A stretch of 64,000 nt of DNA. It comes from Dactylonectria macrodidyma. Lineage: Eukaryota > Ascomycota > Sordariomycetes > Hypocreales > Nectriaceae. Location: assembly GCA_020744425.1 (NCBI GenBank), contig JAGMUV010000007.1:310001-374000 (forward strand). Direction: 5' to 3'. Positions within the stretch are counted from its first letter, which is position 1; each line of letters starts with the position of its first letter. The notes under the pieces are model-generated. The model was not told the origin of the DNA, searched no databases, and worked only from the letters and a program-made list of their open reading frames with translations. The translations under genes were made by a program, and so were the position numbers. Positions 42,634-56,700 of this stretch are shown here, piece by piece.

Positions 42634-45600
42634 GATGCCGGTGGTGATGCTGGTGGTAATAGTTGTAGGAGGTGAGGTTTGATTTCAGGTCTGGATGAGC
42701 AGAGGAATTGGTCCCGTGCCAATTGGGCGCCTGAGGTTTTGCCAGAGAACAAACTGAGCGTTGTTGAATGCTCAGTCGCTCCTTCTCTACCAGATCAAGC
42801 TCTCAGATTAAGCTCAGATCACTCTCACTTTTTTTTTTCCCCTTTGGCGTGATTCAAGAACAACACCAACACAACAAGACAACAACGACAACAAAAGTCA
42901 ACAAAAAAAACACTGTTCAGTGTTCTTCTCGGCTTGCTCGTGCCTAGAGGAGGAGAGGACGCAAGGACAGAACCGCACAAGACGACGTGTGAAGAGGATC
43001 GTGGGGTGGAGAGAGAGGGATCTGCAGAGAGTATTTAAGTCCTGCCGAGGGGGGGCGAAGGAGGGTCACACGACGGACCGCGGGCGCGATAGAGACGGAG
43101 AGCTTACAGCTAGCTTCAGCTACCAGACGACAAGACAGTTGGATCTCGGTGCTTGCGACCCATTGGGGACCAGGTGACGATCACTCTGGGCGGTCGTGTG
43201 TATCGGGGCCGCCCCAGTCCCCCTGCAACGCTCCCCCGTCTTGCAGATAGTTGGGAGAATCCTTGGAGGGTTGTCTATCTGCAAGAACAGCTGCAGATGA
43301 TTGAGAGCACGCGGGCTGGCCCTCACAGAACGGATAGCATCGACCGGGGCAAGAAGCCAAAAACAGAACCCGTTACTACAGGGGAGGGGGTAGCTCTCGA
43401 AGATTGCAAAAGGCTGGATCCCGGGCCCCACGGCATTTGCAAGGAAAGCTTATCAGTCCGGGGCCGGTTTATCTCGAGGCTCCATTCGATGGTGTTTTTG
43501 TTTTCTGTGCTTTCCCCACGTTGAACGATTCTACACGAACTCGCCCGCTGCAATGCAACGAGCCCTCGGTCACCCGTTTTGTCCATGGGCGGTTATCAGA
43601 AGAGAGCATCACTGTGCAAACAGAGGCGGGAGTCGATCTGCAACTGATTGCCTCGGCGGCAATGGTGTGGGATTAGCCTCGGACGTGCTGGATGTGTAAG
43701 TCGAGACGACGATTGGGTGCCGCGCTGCAGACGGGAGCGCGCCACCCCGGACAAGGACTGATAAGAGGACTTGGCCCCGGAGCAGGAAACGATAGAAGGC
43801 AGTGGATAAGGAGGTATCATATCAGTTGGAAACAGCAGAAAGAGTACCTTGTAACAGTCGAGACAGTGAAGAGAAACACAGTAAGAAAAAAAAAAGGTGG
43901 AACAAGAGAAAAAAAGCGTCGCCACCACCCGGCGTCTTGCTCGGCCACACCAAGCCCGGCTCGATGCCCATTCTGGAAGGTTGCTGGAACGTTCAGGCCC
44001 GTGCTGGCGCACCCCCGCCGCCTTCGCAGCGAATCAGGCGCCATCTGTAGTGAATAACGGATCCCCTGTTTTCTATTACGGAGAACCCGCTAAAGGTGCA
44101 TGTTGCTGGGGGAGGTGTCTCCGTATCCCGTCCAACTGGGGGGGATGCCATGCGCACTACCCGGGGCTAGAGAGCAACTGGGTTTTAGCACTCTGTAGGT
44201 GCTGCAATTGGGTGCGGTAGGCTGGGGGCTCTAGACATGGGCCCTGAAGGACCCTTTGAAAGCGCCGTGCCCACTGCGATCGGATTGGGCGTTAGGTGGC
44301 CCTGGGGTGCAGCAGAAGTCCAGTGGGGCGGGCACGGCAAGCTGGCACGATAACAAGAGTTGACACACCATAAAACAAAGATTCCTCTCCCCACACACAC
44401 ACATGCGCGCGTAAGATGGACTCTAGGACTGTACAGACGAGAGGTATCTAGGTACTGTAGACAGACGGGGATGAATAGCAATTGTAATGGTAACTGCCAA
44501 GTTGCAGGGAAACTGGGTACGATTTCCTCCTGGTTCCCACCCGTCGATCGACTCCAAACATGACCCGGCTGTAGTTATTCAGAACCTCCACTCGTCCTCC
44601 ATCTTTGAATGCTCTCCTCCCTCCCTCCCTCACAACAAAAACAAGCCTTTCTCAACTCCCCATGCCATCCCAATCCCCAATCCTTATCCCATCCCGTCCT
44701 CCAATTCATTCTTGGTCTTGCCATCTACTTCTCGTTTCAGGGCTGCTCACCCCCTCTCCCCTCTCCCCTCTCCCCCAGTGCCACCACGATGCAACCACCC
44801 ATGCTCTCTCACCTACCACACCTTCATCGGTTACCGGTGGTCTCCGTTGCAGGGCAAAAAGGACACCATCCAGAACTTCGTTTCGCCTGACTGACCACCG
44901 TACAGATTGCATCCCAATCAAATCCCCGTCGACTAATTAGAAAAATCCCCGGCAAAAAGGCACCAACCAATCCCCGACTATCAATTGGTTACTCGCTTCT
45001 TGATTCTCAGTCTCTTTGTCTCGCCGCCGGCGCCCCATCTCCCTCTCTGTCTCATCCCATCCCATCTTCCTCTACCTTATTTCTTTCTTTTTACCCCGGG
45101 TCCATTTCCCTTCTCCCATCCCAGAAATGGCATGGTCCATCCCGCGGCTTGTGCCAACGGTGCTTACCATGCCATTCTGGGACGTCTTCCCGGCACCTCG
45201 ACTCGACCACCTCTCAGCCTCTCCCTCTCTGTGCTCACTGCTCTTGTCGGCTTCCCCGGTCTGATAGTAAAACATGATCCAATCGTCCCCAGCTTTGCGC
45301 TGTAGGAACTTTCGAAAAGCCCGTCGGCCAAGGGAGCGACGGCCACTAGTTTGGTTGATTCCATCGCCTACCTATTTGCTGACTCGTCTCTGCAAGCCAA
45401 GACGCAGGATGCAGCCAAGCGGCCAAGAAAGACAAATCAGACTGCTGGCCATGATATCGGAAATGTCGCCTCTTCCTGGACCTGTGATCCGCCGACCATT
45501 CCGGGCTGTCGGTAGGCTTCACTTTCTTTCTTTCTTTCTCGGTCCCCCATCTCTCTCCATCCCGACCTTTCATCTCATCTCCATCTCCCGCCTCTCCACT

Positions 45601-46186
45601 ATCGCCTATCGTGCACCTAATTAATCACTGTATCTATCGTATCGTTCATCACTGAATGCATCAATCACCCTGTGACCCAAACAGGTCCAGACCCATCGTC
45701 AAGAGATCCCATTCCATGCTAGCCTTGAGCCTTGAACCTTGAACCATTACTCATTTCCAGGTGACAGCTCAATTAAGCATCTACCCTCTGCCTCGGCATA
45801 CCCTCGCACCACATGCCACCATCCCCATCATCCCATCGTCATCATCACCAACAGCTTCTTCTTCCCTCTCCCTAGTATTACTCCTGAAATCATCACAAGT
45901 TGCATACAAATCACCAATCCGGAATAATGCCCATCTTAGCCCACCCCGCCAGGCGCAGTACGGAGAGTAATCGACTACGCTACGCCACATCGAAACTAAC
46001 AAAACTTCCCCCTCCCCTTCCCACCGCCTCATCAGCGCCTCCTCCGCAAATGCCGTCCACGCCACCGATGCAATCGACACTCTCCCACCAATTGGCCTGG
46101 CGTATGCAATGCACCAAGTAGGCTTGCCAAGCAAGGCAGGCAGGGCAGGGGAACAATCATCCCCCCATGTCACCCTCGTCAGTCCT

Positions 46187-46264
46187 GTATGCCAAGCATG
46201 GCTACTATCCCCATCAGGTAGGTCAGTCAGCGGCAGGTTCTCAGGCCTGCTTCGCTTGGCATAC
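46187..46264. repeat. Perfect 11-bp inverted repeat with 56-nt spacer
   Basis: GTATGCCAAGC (46187-46197) and GCTTGGCATAC (46254-46264). It lies inside the large pyrimidine-rich gap. Confidence 0.6.
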
Positions 46265-46845
46265 GGCATAGCTGGTTAAGCCTTTGCCATCCTCTTCCTG
46301 TTCCTCTCTCTGTCTCACCTCACATGTACCCTCTGTGTCCTTGTCCTCTCTACTCGCTATGCAGTACCCCTCATCTAGGTACATACATAGCACAGCACAG
46401 TACATTACATCGTCTAATTACCCCATTGTATCTCACCCCGATGCTTCCCCCTCACCTTCCCATCCCCCTACCAATCCTCACCCTCCACTATCTTTTTAAC
46501 GCAACGCTAGACATGGGTTAAGCAACCGTTGCAGACCTCCTCCCTCGGTGTCCATCCCTGGTATGAGATCTTGTCATCTGTCAAATGCTATGCGATAAGG
46601 CTCCGCCGCCGCCGCCTCACCCACTGTATCTCTCTTCTGTATCTCCCCTATCGCCATCCGTACTTGTATCACCGTCTACGCGGTTGTGTGCTGGCATTTG
46701 CGGGTTGCACATGTAACTCTATGCAGGGCCAACTCGAGACTAGGGCGCACCATCCGGACTCTCTGCCTTGTCCTTGCCCTCGTCCTTGTCCTCGTTCAAC
46801 CTTGTCCCGAGGCTGCAACGCTACACAGATACAGTGCAGCGAGGA

Positions 46846-46864
46846 TACACACACACACACACAC
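46846..46864 (+). repeat. AC dinucleotide microsatellite
   Basis: About nine AC units in the pyrimidine-rich gap. Confidence 0.85.
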
Positions 46865-47720
46865 ATAAAACATCCACATCGGCGCTTATCCTACCCCAGC
46901 TCTCCAGCTTCTCGGCTTCCTAGCATGCCATTGCTCCCAACTTCCGGACTTCCTAGCCTTCCCACGCCCCCCATTTCTGTCTCGCCCTGTCCCAGTTGAG
47001 TCTCCAACTTGCATGCTTAGCCCTTCATCCCATCTCCCCCCGGCTACAGTTCCAGTTGCAGGCGATACTACACCCTGCAGGTTCAACCTATCGCCGCCAC
47101 ACACACCTACAAATCCCCATGAGCATGTGAAAGATGAAGATGGTTCCTTTGGAAGGTGTGGCCAAGGGTCTCCCGTATCTCTGGGTTCTCTATCTTAGAA
47201 CAAACAACTTCTTCGCATGTCGGCCGTCTCCATTCCCTCTCGGCCGGGTCCGAAACCCTGCTTGCTCCGGATCTACATCAGCTCCCAGCCCTCCATCCTA
47301 TTCTGTCCAAGTCACACGCGACACTGCATCTACTAAGCAATGTACTAACTACCCCTTGTGCCCTCGTGTGGTGTGGCCCTTTGTCTGCTTTCCGCCGGTA
47401 ACCTGTCTGAGCGAACCCACTTCATTTGCCTGCCCCAAACGTCATGGAACAAACGCCTCCTGCCATGTCATGTTCGAGTCTCACTCGGTATCACCAAATG
47501 ATAGCTGATGCATAGTCATCAACAGTCGTACAGGAACCAACTCCACCCAGTTTGTTCAGCTGAGACAATCCCGTCGCCAAACTCACTCAGTTCATACACA
47601 TCTAGTACACACGCATCATATTCAGTATCAAACCTAAAGAAACTCCAAACCCCAGATATATCGGCGCTATCATAATCTCTGCTGTTCCCAACATCTCGCC
47701 TCAAACATCCCTTCCTTTCC

Positions 47721-50700
47721 TCATTGCTCGCCGCTCCTGAACCTCCTGTTGAACTCTTCCACCGCAACCCCAACCATCTTGTACAAGAATCCCCTCTCGC
47801 TCCCTTCTCCTACCGGAATAAAGGGCCCATTCGCGCCCCCCCTCAACGAAAGGCTCACTCCGGTACGCTCCTTAGCAATCGTCTGTATGTCCTTCAGTGG
47901 CACGTCCCACTCGCTCGTCAGTCGTCGCGACCGGATCAGTAGGATCCGCGCATATGTCACCATCACCACCATGTCCTCCTTGGGCAGCTCCAGGTGACCA
48001 ATGTACTGCTCGTCAAAGTACTTTCCGTTGTCCACCTGCTTGAGCCAGTACTGCCCGAGAGCCTCCCGTCCGTTGTACGGCCGAACGATGCCGTCCAGTG
48101 GAATGAAGCGCGGGAATCGCGTACGATCCAGCTCCTGTCCGTCAAACACGGTTGTCGTGTTACGGATACCTTCGCTCACGTTGCTTGCCATGTCGAGAAC
48201 GCCTACTGCAGGCTTAGTAGCCAAACCAAGCACTCCCTTGCCCACACCCTTGAAGAACCCTAGAGCACCCTCCTGCTCGGCACCTTCAAGGGGTTTCCGC
48301 GCCAACCCACCCACACCAGATGCAACGCTGGTGAGCAGGCTGTTAGCGCCAGCCGCGACCCCGTACAGCGCATGCTTCGGTCGGTTCCGAGCCCTTGTGA
48401 TGCGCCGCCGGTCTTGAAACTGCTTGTCTAGCGATGCAGCTGCAAGACCCTTGCTGAGGCTGCCCGTAAACTTGGAGAAGCTGTCACTGAACCCAAACAC
48501 CGTCTTCTTTGCAAAAGATGCTGCACCCTTTGCGATGCCGAGGCCAAACTCCTCAGGCTTATCCGAAAGGATCAATCCTTGGTATGGCTCGTAGAAGATG
48601 TCCGTCACACCTGAGGAGATGTTGTTGAACAGGCCCACGGGATTTCCGAGGAAATCGGCGGATCCAAGAATCTTGTGAATCTGGTACATGACCTCCTGGC
48701 TGTAGTGGTTGGAGAAGTTCTGGATCAAGACGGCCGTCGACACGCGGACATTGTCCAGGATAAGGGCATTGAACCGAATCGGCGCGTCGTTGACATTGCC
48801 AATTGCCATGGTCATGACGTTGAGGAAGAACATGATGGGGTTGTGAGATGATGTCTTGTCTTCGGCATTGATCCGCTCTGTGCGCATGAAACTGAGATCA
48901 ATCTGCATCGGCTGAATGTTGAGCACCTCGAAGTACATGTCCTGCCCGGCCTGTAGTTGTTTTGGTTCTGGGATTCCGAGGTCTTCGTCGCACAGCTTGC
49001 CCTCGTCATCTACGATGGTCCAGCTGGCGCCGGGAACATTCGAGAAGTCGAGTAGGGCAAAGACGAAGTCCTCATCGAGGTCGACCGTCATTTGCTGCAG
49101 AAGAATTGTCGCGTACTTAATGTATAGCACACCGTAAGAGTCGTCCTTGACCCGACTAACCATGACGTGCAAGGAAGGATGAGCTTCGACCTCCTGTGCC
49201 TTCTTGGGCACAACACTTGGATACAGAATCATCGGGAAGATGCCGCCGTAGAGCTGGTTGTCGATCTGGATCCACTTGATTGACATGGACACGGTTTGGA
49301 TCAGTGGTGAATCACTGTATCGCAGGTTGACGTCTCTGAATGTGAGATACGCGAGCTCCTTCATCTGGGCATTGATGAGCGAGATGCCGATGCCCGAAAG
49401 CTTGAGCTGAGCCTTGAATGTTTCGCCCGTGTCTTGATCCTTGACCTCAAAGGCGGAAGCCTCAGACCCAGTATTGGTTCTTGACAGTGCCTTGGGCTTG
49501 TACTTGCTCTTGCTGGCGCGAAAGTTGCTCAAGATCAAAGTCTGCGTCGGTCCGTCGGCAGCGACATTGATGTCGATAATCTTCTGTTGGCCAACTGCAC
49601 CAGCAAGCTTCATCGGGATCTGGTTGCCAATCTCGGCCAGTTTGACGTGTCGCTCTTTTCCGTTGGCGGCGATGATGATCTCACGGAACTTGGCGGCAGG
49701 GAAATCCCACGCATACGGCATGATGCTCCGGGGCGGCAGTCGGTATCGCACAGGTCTCCAACCACTGCGGTCTTCGACGCCGTCTTCGTCCACATTCGGG
49801 TTCGCCTGGCAGAAGGTGAACTCAACATCACTCTCGTTGCGCATTGAGAACGGCCAGTTCTTCGTCTCTATGCTAAAGTTCAGGAAGATGGTCGAATCCT
49901 CCATAAGAACCTCAACTCTTGCCAGGCGCTGTCGCTGACCTGCCTTGGCAATCTTGACGTGGGTTGTGCCAATATCCGCAATGTTAAACGGCGAGGTCCA
50001 CTGGTTGTTGACTCCGGGGTAGCAGAGACACAGTTGCTTGACACGCGACTTCTGCAAGAACTGCAGCGGCTGCAACGCCCCGGGACCCAAAGTCAAGAAA
50101 CCAGATGAGCTCGATTCTCGGATGAGAATCTCTTCGCCTAGCTTGTTCTGCAACACAAATCGAGGTGCGAGGGTGACAACCTTGGTCATCTTGTATTTGC
50201 CCTCTCCAGACTTGACAGTGATGCCGACATGGATCTCCTTGTTCTTGTTGGGCGAGTTCAATACCACCTCGGACGTACTGCCGATGGCGTCGAAACTCTG
50301 GGGCTTGCTCCATTCCGAATCCGCAACCTTCAAGAGCGTTCGGTTGCGGTGGTCATCGCTGCCGTAGGAGAACATGAAGGGTAGCGCCTTGGGGCGGTCC
50401 TGGTCAGAAGTGTCCATAAGAGGGAATTGCCCTGCTGCAGGCTTGGCCTGTTGCAGGAAACCCTTCGCTCGCACCCGAAGATCCACCCCGGTCTTGTTGA
50501 GAACGACGTAGGGGGTGTAAACAGTCACCTTAAATGCACCGCCACTGTTGGGGATCTTGAAGTAGTGCAGGTGGAGGTTAAGAGGCAGCCCTTGGTCATC
50601 CTTGACAATGATCTTGCCCTCTTTGCGGAAGTCTTCATTGTTTCCGGGGTTGATGATCGCAAAGTCACTCGGTTTGAACACAGTGTCCTGCATGTCAACG

Positions 50701-53700
50701 CTGAGAAGTAGCAGATGTGACAATTGCACAACGTGAACAGGGCTGAGGCCACCCTTGCGCAAGAAGTTGGTCCAGTCCTTCTTGGTATTCTTATCGTAGA
50801 TTCGGTACTTGAAGTCATACGGCAATAGATTCTCCAATGTGACGGGCGCTGAAAGTTTGATCCGCATGTAGGGGTATTGCCTAGTATTATTAGTATATGG
50901 TTGATCATCAATTCAATGGGCATGTCTTACTTAGTCAACGGGTTTGCCTTGTCGTAGCTGGCATGGACCTGGAAGTAGAAGGGATCTCCATTATCCCCCT
51001 TGCAGACAACTTGCTTCGTCTGTCTCTTGAGCAAATCTCCCCACCACAACTGCTCACTGCTCCACTGGTATCCAAACCCGCCATCCGGTCGGACAAGAAC
51101 TCGCTTCTCGTAAACGGCACCAACAGGAGCGGGTCGAGCCTCACCAGGTGCGATTTTCTCAATCTTGAGCAGGTGACCTTCCTTTGCATCATAGATACCG
51201 AGCTCGACAGGGATCTGCGTCGCGTTCTCGACTAGAAGAGGGGATCTGAATGTGACATACTTGACATTGTCGGTTCCGAGCTCAACGTCGACACACAGTC
51301 GATGAAGGACATTCTCCATCTTAGGACGCAGGCCATACAAGAACTCGCCCTCGCGGTTCAGTCGAACATTCTTCACAGGGTCAAAGCCACTGGCGTCAAG
51401 CTGGATGCTGACATATGTCTGGTTTGACTCGGTGAGGAGATTCTCTCGCATCTTCTCCCAGTGCTCAAAGCTCCATGGGCCCTCCTTTCCATCCTCTAGG
51501 CGAAGCGTGATCGGCTCATCGCTCGTGGGGCTCTTGGAGTGAACGACAACATCGAATCCAGTGTAGTTTCTGATGCGATAAGGTGCTTCAACGCCACGCG
51601 GCTTATCCAAAACATCCTGCTCTGTCGTCAAGAAATCGAACGATTTGGATGCCAAGGCGATAGAGGCCGTGGTGACGGTCACATCAAATGTCTTCTTGGA
51701 CACAACATCCACCGACAGCAGCCCTGATACAGGTTCTTTGGCCACGCCAAAGCCGACCTTCCAAGGCTCAAGCAAAGGCTCCCAGCTAGACTTTGAGAAG
51801 TTGTACACGTTGGAGTAGAGTTCGATCGACGTCTCTGCCTTCAGGTTCGAGGACCAATTCTCGGCAGCCGCACTGAAGTTCTTGATTCCAATATCGAGGA
51901 TAGGAAGTTCGTGCAAATCACCAATCAAGACAACGCGGATTCCCTCCACCGTCGCAGACAATTGTTCGTGAGAAGGCTTCGCAACTTCTTGGGTTTGCTG
52001 CGTCGACGATGCTTCGATAGCTGCCTGGGTTGCTTTGCCCTTTGTAGCAATCGTAGAGGCGCCCTTTCCACTGGCGGAGCGCTGCTTCATCCCGGCAGTG
52101 CGCAACTCCCTTGCTTTCTGCTCGGCTGAAGTCTCGGTTGCTGGCTTCGGCTCGGCGCCAGATAGCTCACTGGCCTTGCTAATGATTTGGAGGGCGAGTA
52201 GAATATCGCGTAAAGAAAGACGCAACACAAGTGGCTCGACCTCGAGATGAATGCTTGTATCGCTTGGCTTCGAGTTATCCATGCTCAGTTGAATCGAAAA
52301 GTCGTCAATGATCCTCAGCCGGGAAGTTTCGAACTTGTCCATTCGACATAAGAACATGCCAATTTCCGAGACTTGGAAAGTCAGAGCATGTTGTTTGGAA
52401 AGCAGCATCTGGCGAATTCCTAGCACAATTGCCTCGGAGCTTGAGCTCAGTGGGTTCGCGATGAGAATGACTTGCGCATCAACTAGGTTGACTCGGAATG
52501 CAATGTTCATCTCTGGTGGAGCTGGTGCTTCTGGCTCGTCCTTTCCATCGGTGCTTTGTCGCCTTGACGTTTGTGATCGCGCCTTGCGTGACTCAGCTCC
52601 GGTGAAGGTGACCTGCATAGAGTCTGTGTCTGATTCCTCTGGGGTTTCCAAGATGCTCTCATTGTCCATGGGTCCAGACTCGTCCACGGTCAATCCCTCC
52701 AAAGCAAACCGCTGAATAGCAAAGAGATAATCCAATGCAAAAATAACGCGCGGGCTGTCTATCGTTGCCATTGCAATGACATTTCTCTCGTCCCCACCTG
52801 ACATGGTCACGCTTGCCATCAGCTGCTGCACATTCTTGTTCAAGGACGACATGATGCGGCGGTATTTGTTTGTCTCGCTCGGTCGGCTGTCGTTGATGGT
52901 GAACGACCGGATGAGGAGCTCTGCCTCGAGCGATCCATCGGAAAGCATCCTTGTCTTGACCCTTGTATCATCGAGAGAGAATCGCGACAGACTTGACTGA
53001 GCCAAGTCGCCGACTGGCTCATCCAATTCGGCCATGATTAATTCTAGTCCGATGGTGTCGATGCGGAAGACGAGATCCAACTTTGTCCAAGTCTGGCCGA
53101 GCGATCCAAGTTCGGGACCTAGATCGACAAGCGTTTGTTCGCCGTCCCCATTATTGTCCGAAGAAATTGTTCGCGCACGCTGCAGCGTCCCCTCGTCGAC
53201 AGCTTTGGCTGCCTCCTCATCACCGTCACCGCCCTCGCCCGCAAACGCAGCCGGCACCGACTTGGAGATTTCCATCAGGAACTTCAGCTGATATTGAGTG
53301 AGTCGGAGTTTGATGTCTGACATGGTGCCCTCAATCTCCGTGTCAGGTCTCTTGGCGCCGTTCTTGTGCTCGGCGTAAGTGATCTTGAAACCGAGGTCAA
53401 CATGGTCAATCATTTCCAGTTCCTCAGATTTATCATCAGAGTAGTGGAAGTCCGAAGTCAGTCGAATGTTGCGGATTCCAGCCGAAATCTTCATTGCAAT
53501 CTCCGCATCCTCACTATCGTCAAGCGGTGTGAACTTGTTCTGGGCATAAATTTCACCCAGATAGGCCGTAATCAGATCGCGTTTCTGGCGGCCAGGAATG
53601 ACAACACGGGGGAACACGACGATCGGGGTGTTGACCACAACGTCGAATTGGAAACGACTGGGGCTCTGCTGCATCTGGTTTGCCTGGTCCATGGCAGCTT

Positions 53701-56700
53701 GTCGTGCCGCATTGTACAGAGCTTGCATCTTGCCAAACTTGACCAGGAAGTCGATGATCTTGCGGAACGGCTCTTCCACAAAATTGATCTTGACGGAGCC
53801 AGCCCGAAGGAAGATGGAACTATCATATCCTGGGTAAGCTTTTGGGTTGCTGGAGTCGAACGTCTCGTAGCGGAAATCAGCCAGGTCATCACCTTGGATG
53901 GTGACGAGCTGGCGGAGGTTTGAGTCTTCAGACACGCCGAGATTGACGTCGTCAACAAGGGAGAGATCACCCAGTCTAGCTGAGACGCGCATTGTGCCTC
54001 CGCGGAGGAAAATGCCAGCATCAGCCTTGTTGAACGATAACGTGGCAAGCCGAATACCGTCATTGTTCAGGATCAGCCGGATACTCTTGAGGTCGACCTT
54101 GACTCGGATAGCTCCGGCATTGGCATTCTGCTGCGCTGGTGTGGGTGCATCCAACGCGTCAGTGCTCTTCGAATCAATCGCGGGACTATCCATGAGAGTC
54201 TGTGACTTGTTGGGTTCTTCATTTCCGCCAGTAAATGTGACGAGTATGTAGTCCAACAGTGTCAGTAGAGTCTTTCTCGTGACGATGAGATTAATTGTCG
54301 AGATGGCAGCCGTGACATTCGTCTCCACGCCCTCGTAAACTGGCATGAACTCCGGAGAGAGAGGGTTGACCTTGACAAATTTGACAAGCACAAGGCTACG
54401 TCCCTCCTTCAAGTCATCGCTGTCTCCTGAGGAGACAATAGCCTTGAACTCATCAGGGGGGTTGTCAACAAAGTCGTCGACAGTCACGGAGCCCAGAGAC
54501 ACCTCAGCCGCCATGTCAAATGGTCGAGTATAGAACTCTAGATCAAACCGCTCTGCAACAAGCTCCACAAGAAGCGCGTCGGGCTTCTTGCGGTCGGGGT
54601 CGCTTCGATACAGTGAACCCTTGAGAGTGTCAACCTTGAACTTGAACTCAAAACTGCGCTGCTGGATCCGAAGTTGCTGTGCATCAGCGCCATCATTAGC
54701 ATCTTCGAACTTGTCGTCGTCTTCGTCCATATCGTCAAGCAAGACAGCACTCGAACTTTGCATCATAAAAGGGAAGGGTGTTGACTGTCGTCTATCGCGT
54801 TGTAGCTTTCGTGCTGATCGGGTGGATGCGTCACTCAGGATACGGGGCCGGGACGGTTCATCATCTAGCTCTTGCAGCAACTCCGGGGGGGGCGATTGAT
54901 CTTCTCCGAATTTTGGTATCGCCACGTCAATGATTCTCATTAGGTTCTTGTATTTCGTGTCTGAAACAGTAGCATGGAGCATAGGCAGATGTCCTGACAC
55001 CTTCAACTTTGTCAGGTTCGGAGCCTTGGGCAAGATGGACGTCTCGACCACGAAATCGACGTTGATCTGCTCGACAACGTGATATAGAGCGTCATCGTCT
55101 TTCTCAATCAATTGTGCCTTGGTTTCGTTGATCGAAGGCCCAATGAGGACTTGCGTCGAAGTAAGCTTGACAATGAACTTGTCGTACATGACCGACTCCA
55201 GCCGTTTAAGGTCCTCGTCGCTGTAAGACTGCCGTTGCTTGGATTGGATTTCCTTCATGGTAGCTTGATCAACCAGTTGACTGTTGACGTGGATATGACC
55301 GGCATCCACAATCAAGCACGTCGAGTCCTCCGTAGTTATGCTGACAGGCACGATGATGAGGGGCGCCTGAAGATCAAGCTCTGCATTGATCGTCTTGTGC
55401 TCTTCCAATGCAAACTCGAGACCTGCCCGAGTCTGCTCCCGGAGACCTTCTACCGTAGCACCAGCGGTCTCCATCAAAGCATTGATAGACTCCATGTGTC
55501 GTTCGGGGGGTCTGAAGAAGTCGGCAATACCCACGACAAAATTTGGGTTCCAAATGACCTCCAGAGGCTTCATGGTGCTAGTGATGGCAATATCACCCTC
55601 ACGCTCGATAGGGTTCTGCTCGAGCTCGAACTGGAAGAATGGGTCATCCTCAGTCTTCTCCAACTCAGCCAGTGAGAGCCTCTTGCGCTTGTTGGTGTCG
55701 GGCGCATCCTTAACCCGGACAATCTCTGGGTACACGCTGTCGGGAGTCGTGCCGTCATTGACACGTAGGCCGCCCAGGCTGACGTTTGCCAGCAAGGAAT
55801 CCTTCCGCTGCAACGCCTTGGCCTTGAAGACATCGAAGTGCAAACTTAGAAGGTCCATGTTGTTGCCGTGGGGGCCTTTCTTGAGTGTGAAGCTACCAGT
55901 GGCCAAAGATGCCTCGAGGCACATCTTGATAGCCTCGCGTGGAAGATCGACTTCCTCGGCAATGGCGTTCTTCTCGTCCCAGTCAATAACATCGTAGAGC
56001 TCCTTGCGCTGCTCCTCGGTTATCTGTGTGTTTTCGCCATTCTCTTCGATAGTCTGCTGGGGTTTTGAACCCCAAGCCCAGGCAAGCCAGCCTTGCTGTT
56101 CTTGTTTTGGAGGTTGCTTCCTCAACGCCTCGGCGTTTTCCTTCTTCAGCTGACTTCGAGCCAGCGATCTCCAAAATCGGAGATCTTCGTAGCCAAGTTT
56201 CTTCTCCAGACGTAGGAGATCTGCATCCTCTTCGGATGTGAATTGTTGTTGCTGTTTTCTCTTCTTGAAGAGCTCAATGTATCGCCTTCGGTCGTCACGT
56301 CGCTCGCGGAAGTAGTCCCAGGACCATCTCCGGTTCTTCTCGTGAATTTTGGTAAGGACGGCATTTCCTGCAAACTGGAGCCACGCGCGTGGATCCTCCT
56401 TGGGGGTGACGCCCTTTGGCTGGAGCTTCTTGTATTCTTGGTGACGGATGAAGTAGTGGAAGAGATCAACCATCATCAGCGCATCTCTGTATTGATCGTC
56501 ATCCAGGACGAGACCAATTTCCTCGAACAAGAGGTTCGCCTTGAATTTGGGTACATGAATGTTGCCCGATTTGTCCAGCTCGATCTTGGCCTGGCCACTG
56601 ACAGGCTTCAGGATGAATTGGTGGGCCGAGTCCGACTCGGCACCACTTGTCAGCATCTCCTTAAACTTGCCGACCATTTCATCATGTGGGAGCATCTCGT

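Larger units (their letters stand above)
42634..47720. other. 5.1 kb gene-free region, pyrimidine-rich on the plus strand in its right half
   Basis: This is the longest gap in the window. About 42.8-44.4 kb is mixed sequence with A-runs and the promoter side of the nucleoside transporter. From about 44.57 to 47.4 kb the plus strand is rich in CCCTC, TCCCAT and similar blocks, with AC microsatellites and many short frames without starts or motifs. The longest frame (45781-46269, minus, 162 codons) is unrecognised. It may hold a long untranslated leader or a non-coding transcript; nothing proves it. Confidence 0.5.

Noticed and set aside
40933..42675. Open frame of 580 codons antisense to the nucleoside transporter
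   Set aside because: It mirrors the transporter exon, is rich in Gly/Asp/Glu as expected from antisense of GC3-biased codons, and has no known motif.
45781..46269. 162-codon minus-strand frame in the pyrimidine-rich gap
   Set aside because: No motif, no supporting neighbours, and many similar-sized frames occur by chance here.
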